Source: an uncultured Gammaproteobacteria bacterium | GTDB taxonomy: Bacteria; Pseudomonadota; Gammaproteobacteria; GCA-2729495 | Direction of reading: 5' to 3' | NCBI GenBank assembly: GCA_947258805.1 | Contig: CAMYJV010000157.1 | Span: 1-6,898, forward strand | Length of the DNA stretch: 6,898 nt | Part shown: positions 6,888 through 6,898 of the stretch, piece by piece | Position numbering within the stretch: position 1 is the first letter of the stretch | How the letters are laid out: every line of letters begins with the position of its first letter | Position numbers and translations under genes: made by a program | The notes under the pieces: generated by a model | Databases searched by the model: none | The model's input: only the letters and a program-made list of their open reading frames with translations | What the model was told of the DNA's origin: nothing

Positions 6888-6898
6888 CGGCGTAATCC

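Overview
The window is GC-rich and densely coding on both strands, with four protein genes and almost no intergenic space. I see no tRNA, rRNA, CRISPR array, insertion sequence or phage gene. Base composition, SEL1 repeats, a Tat-like signal peptide and periplasm-style topology suggest a high-GC Gram-negative proteobacterium, possibly an environmental gammaproteobacterium. This is an inference from style, with no marker gene behind it.

Layout: bases 1-4798 hold three genes on the plus strand, head to tail. (1) An FAD-dependent oxidoreductase of the fumarate reductase / 3-oxosteroid dehydrogenase superfamily (2-1384). Its active-site motifs look more like the ketosteroid dehydrogenase branch than fumarate reductase. 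(2) A large soluble TPR protein ending in a class III adenylate/guanylate cyclase domain (1402-3330), only 17 bp downstream. (3) A secreted or membrane-anchored alpha/beta-hydrolase of the LCAT (lecithin:cholesterol acyltransferase) family (about 3413-4798) with a twin-arginine-type signal peptide and a probable TTG start. A 64-bp gap between convergent genes carries a 13-bp tandem repeat. Bases 4863-6887 hold one minus-strand gene: a multi-pass membrane protein with a long array of SEL1-like repeats, predicted to face the periplasm. Its 5' end lies at the window edge.

How they may work together: spacing suggests the flavoenzyme and cyclase are co-transcribed, and the lipase-like gene may belong to the same unit. 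A lipid/sterol-type redox enzyme, a nucleotide-cyclase sensor and an exported acyl-ester hydrolase/acyltransferase would fit a small lipid- or steroid-related module with its own second-messenger output. That link is a hypothesis from adjacency only. The most notable observations are the non-canonical substrate-specifying residues of the cyclase (metal-binding aspartates kept; Lys/Asp pair and Asn replaced), the TPR-cyclase architecture without ATPase or DNA-binding domain, and the convergent-junction repeat.
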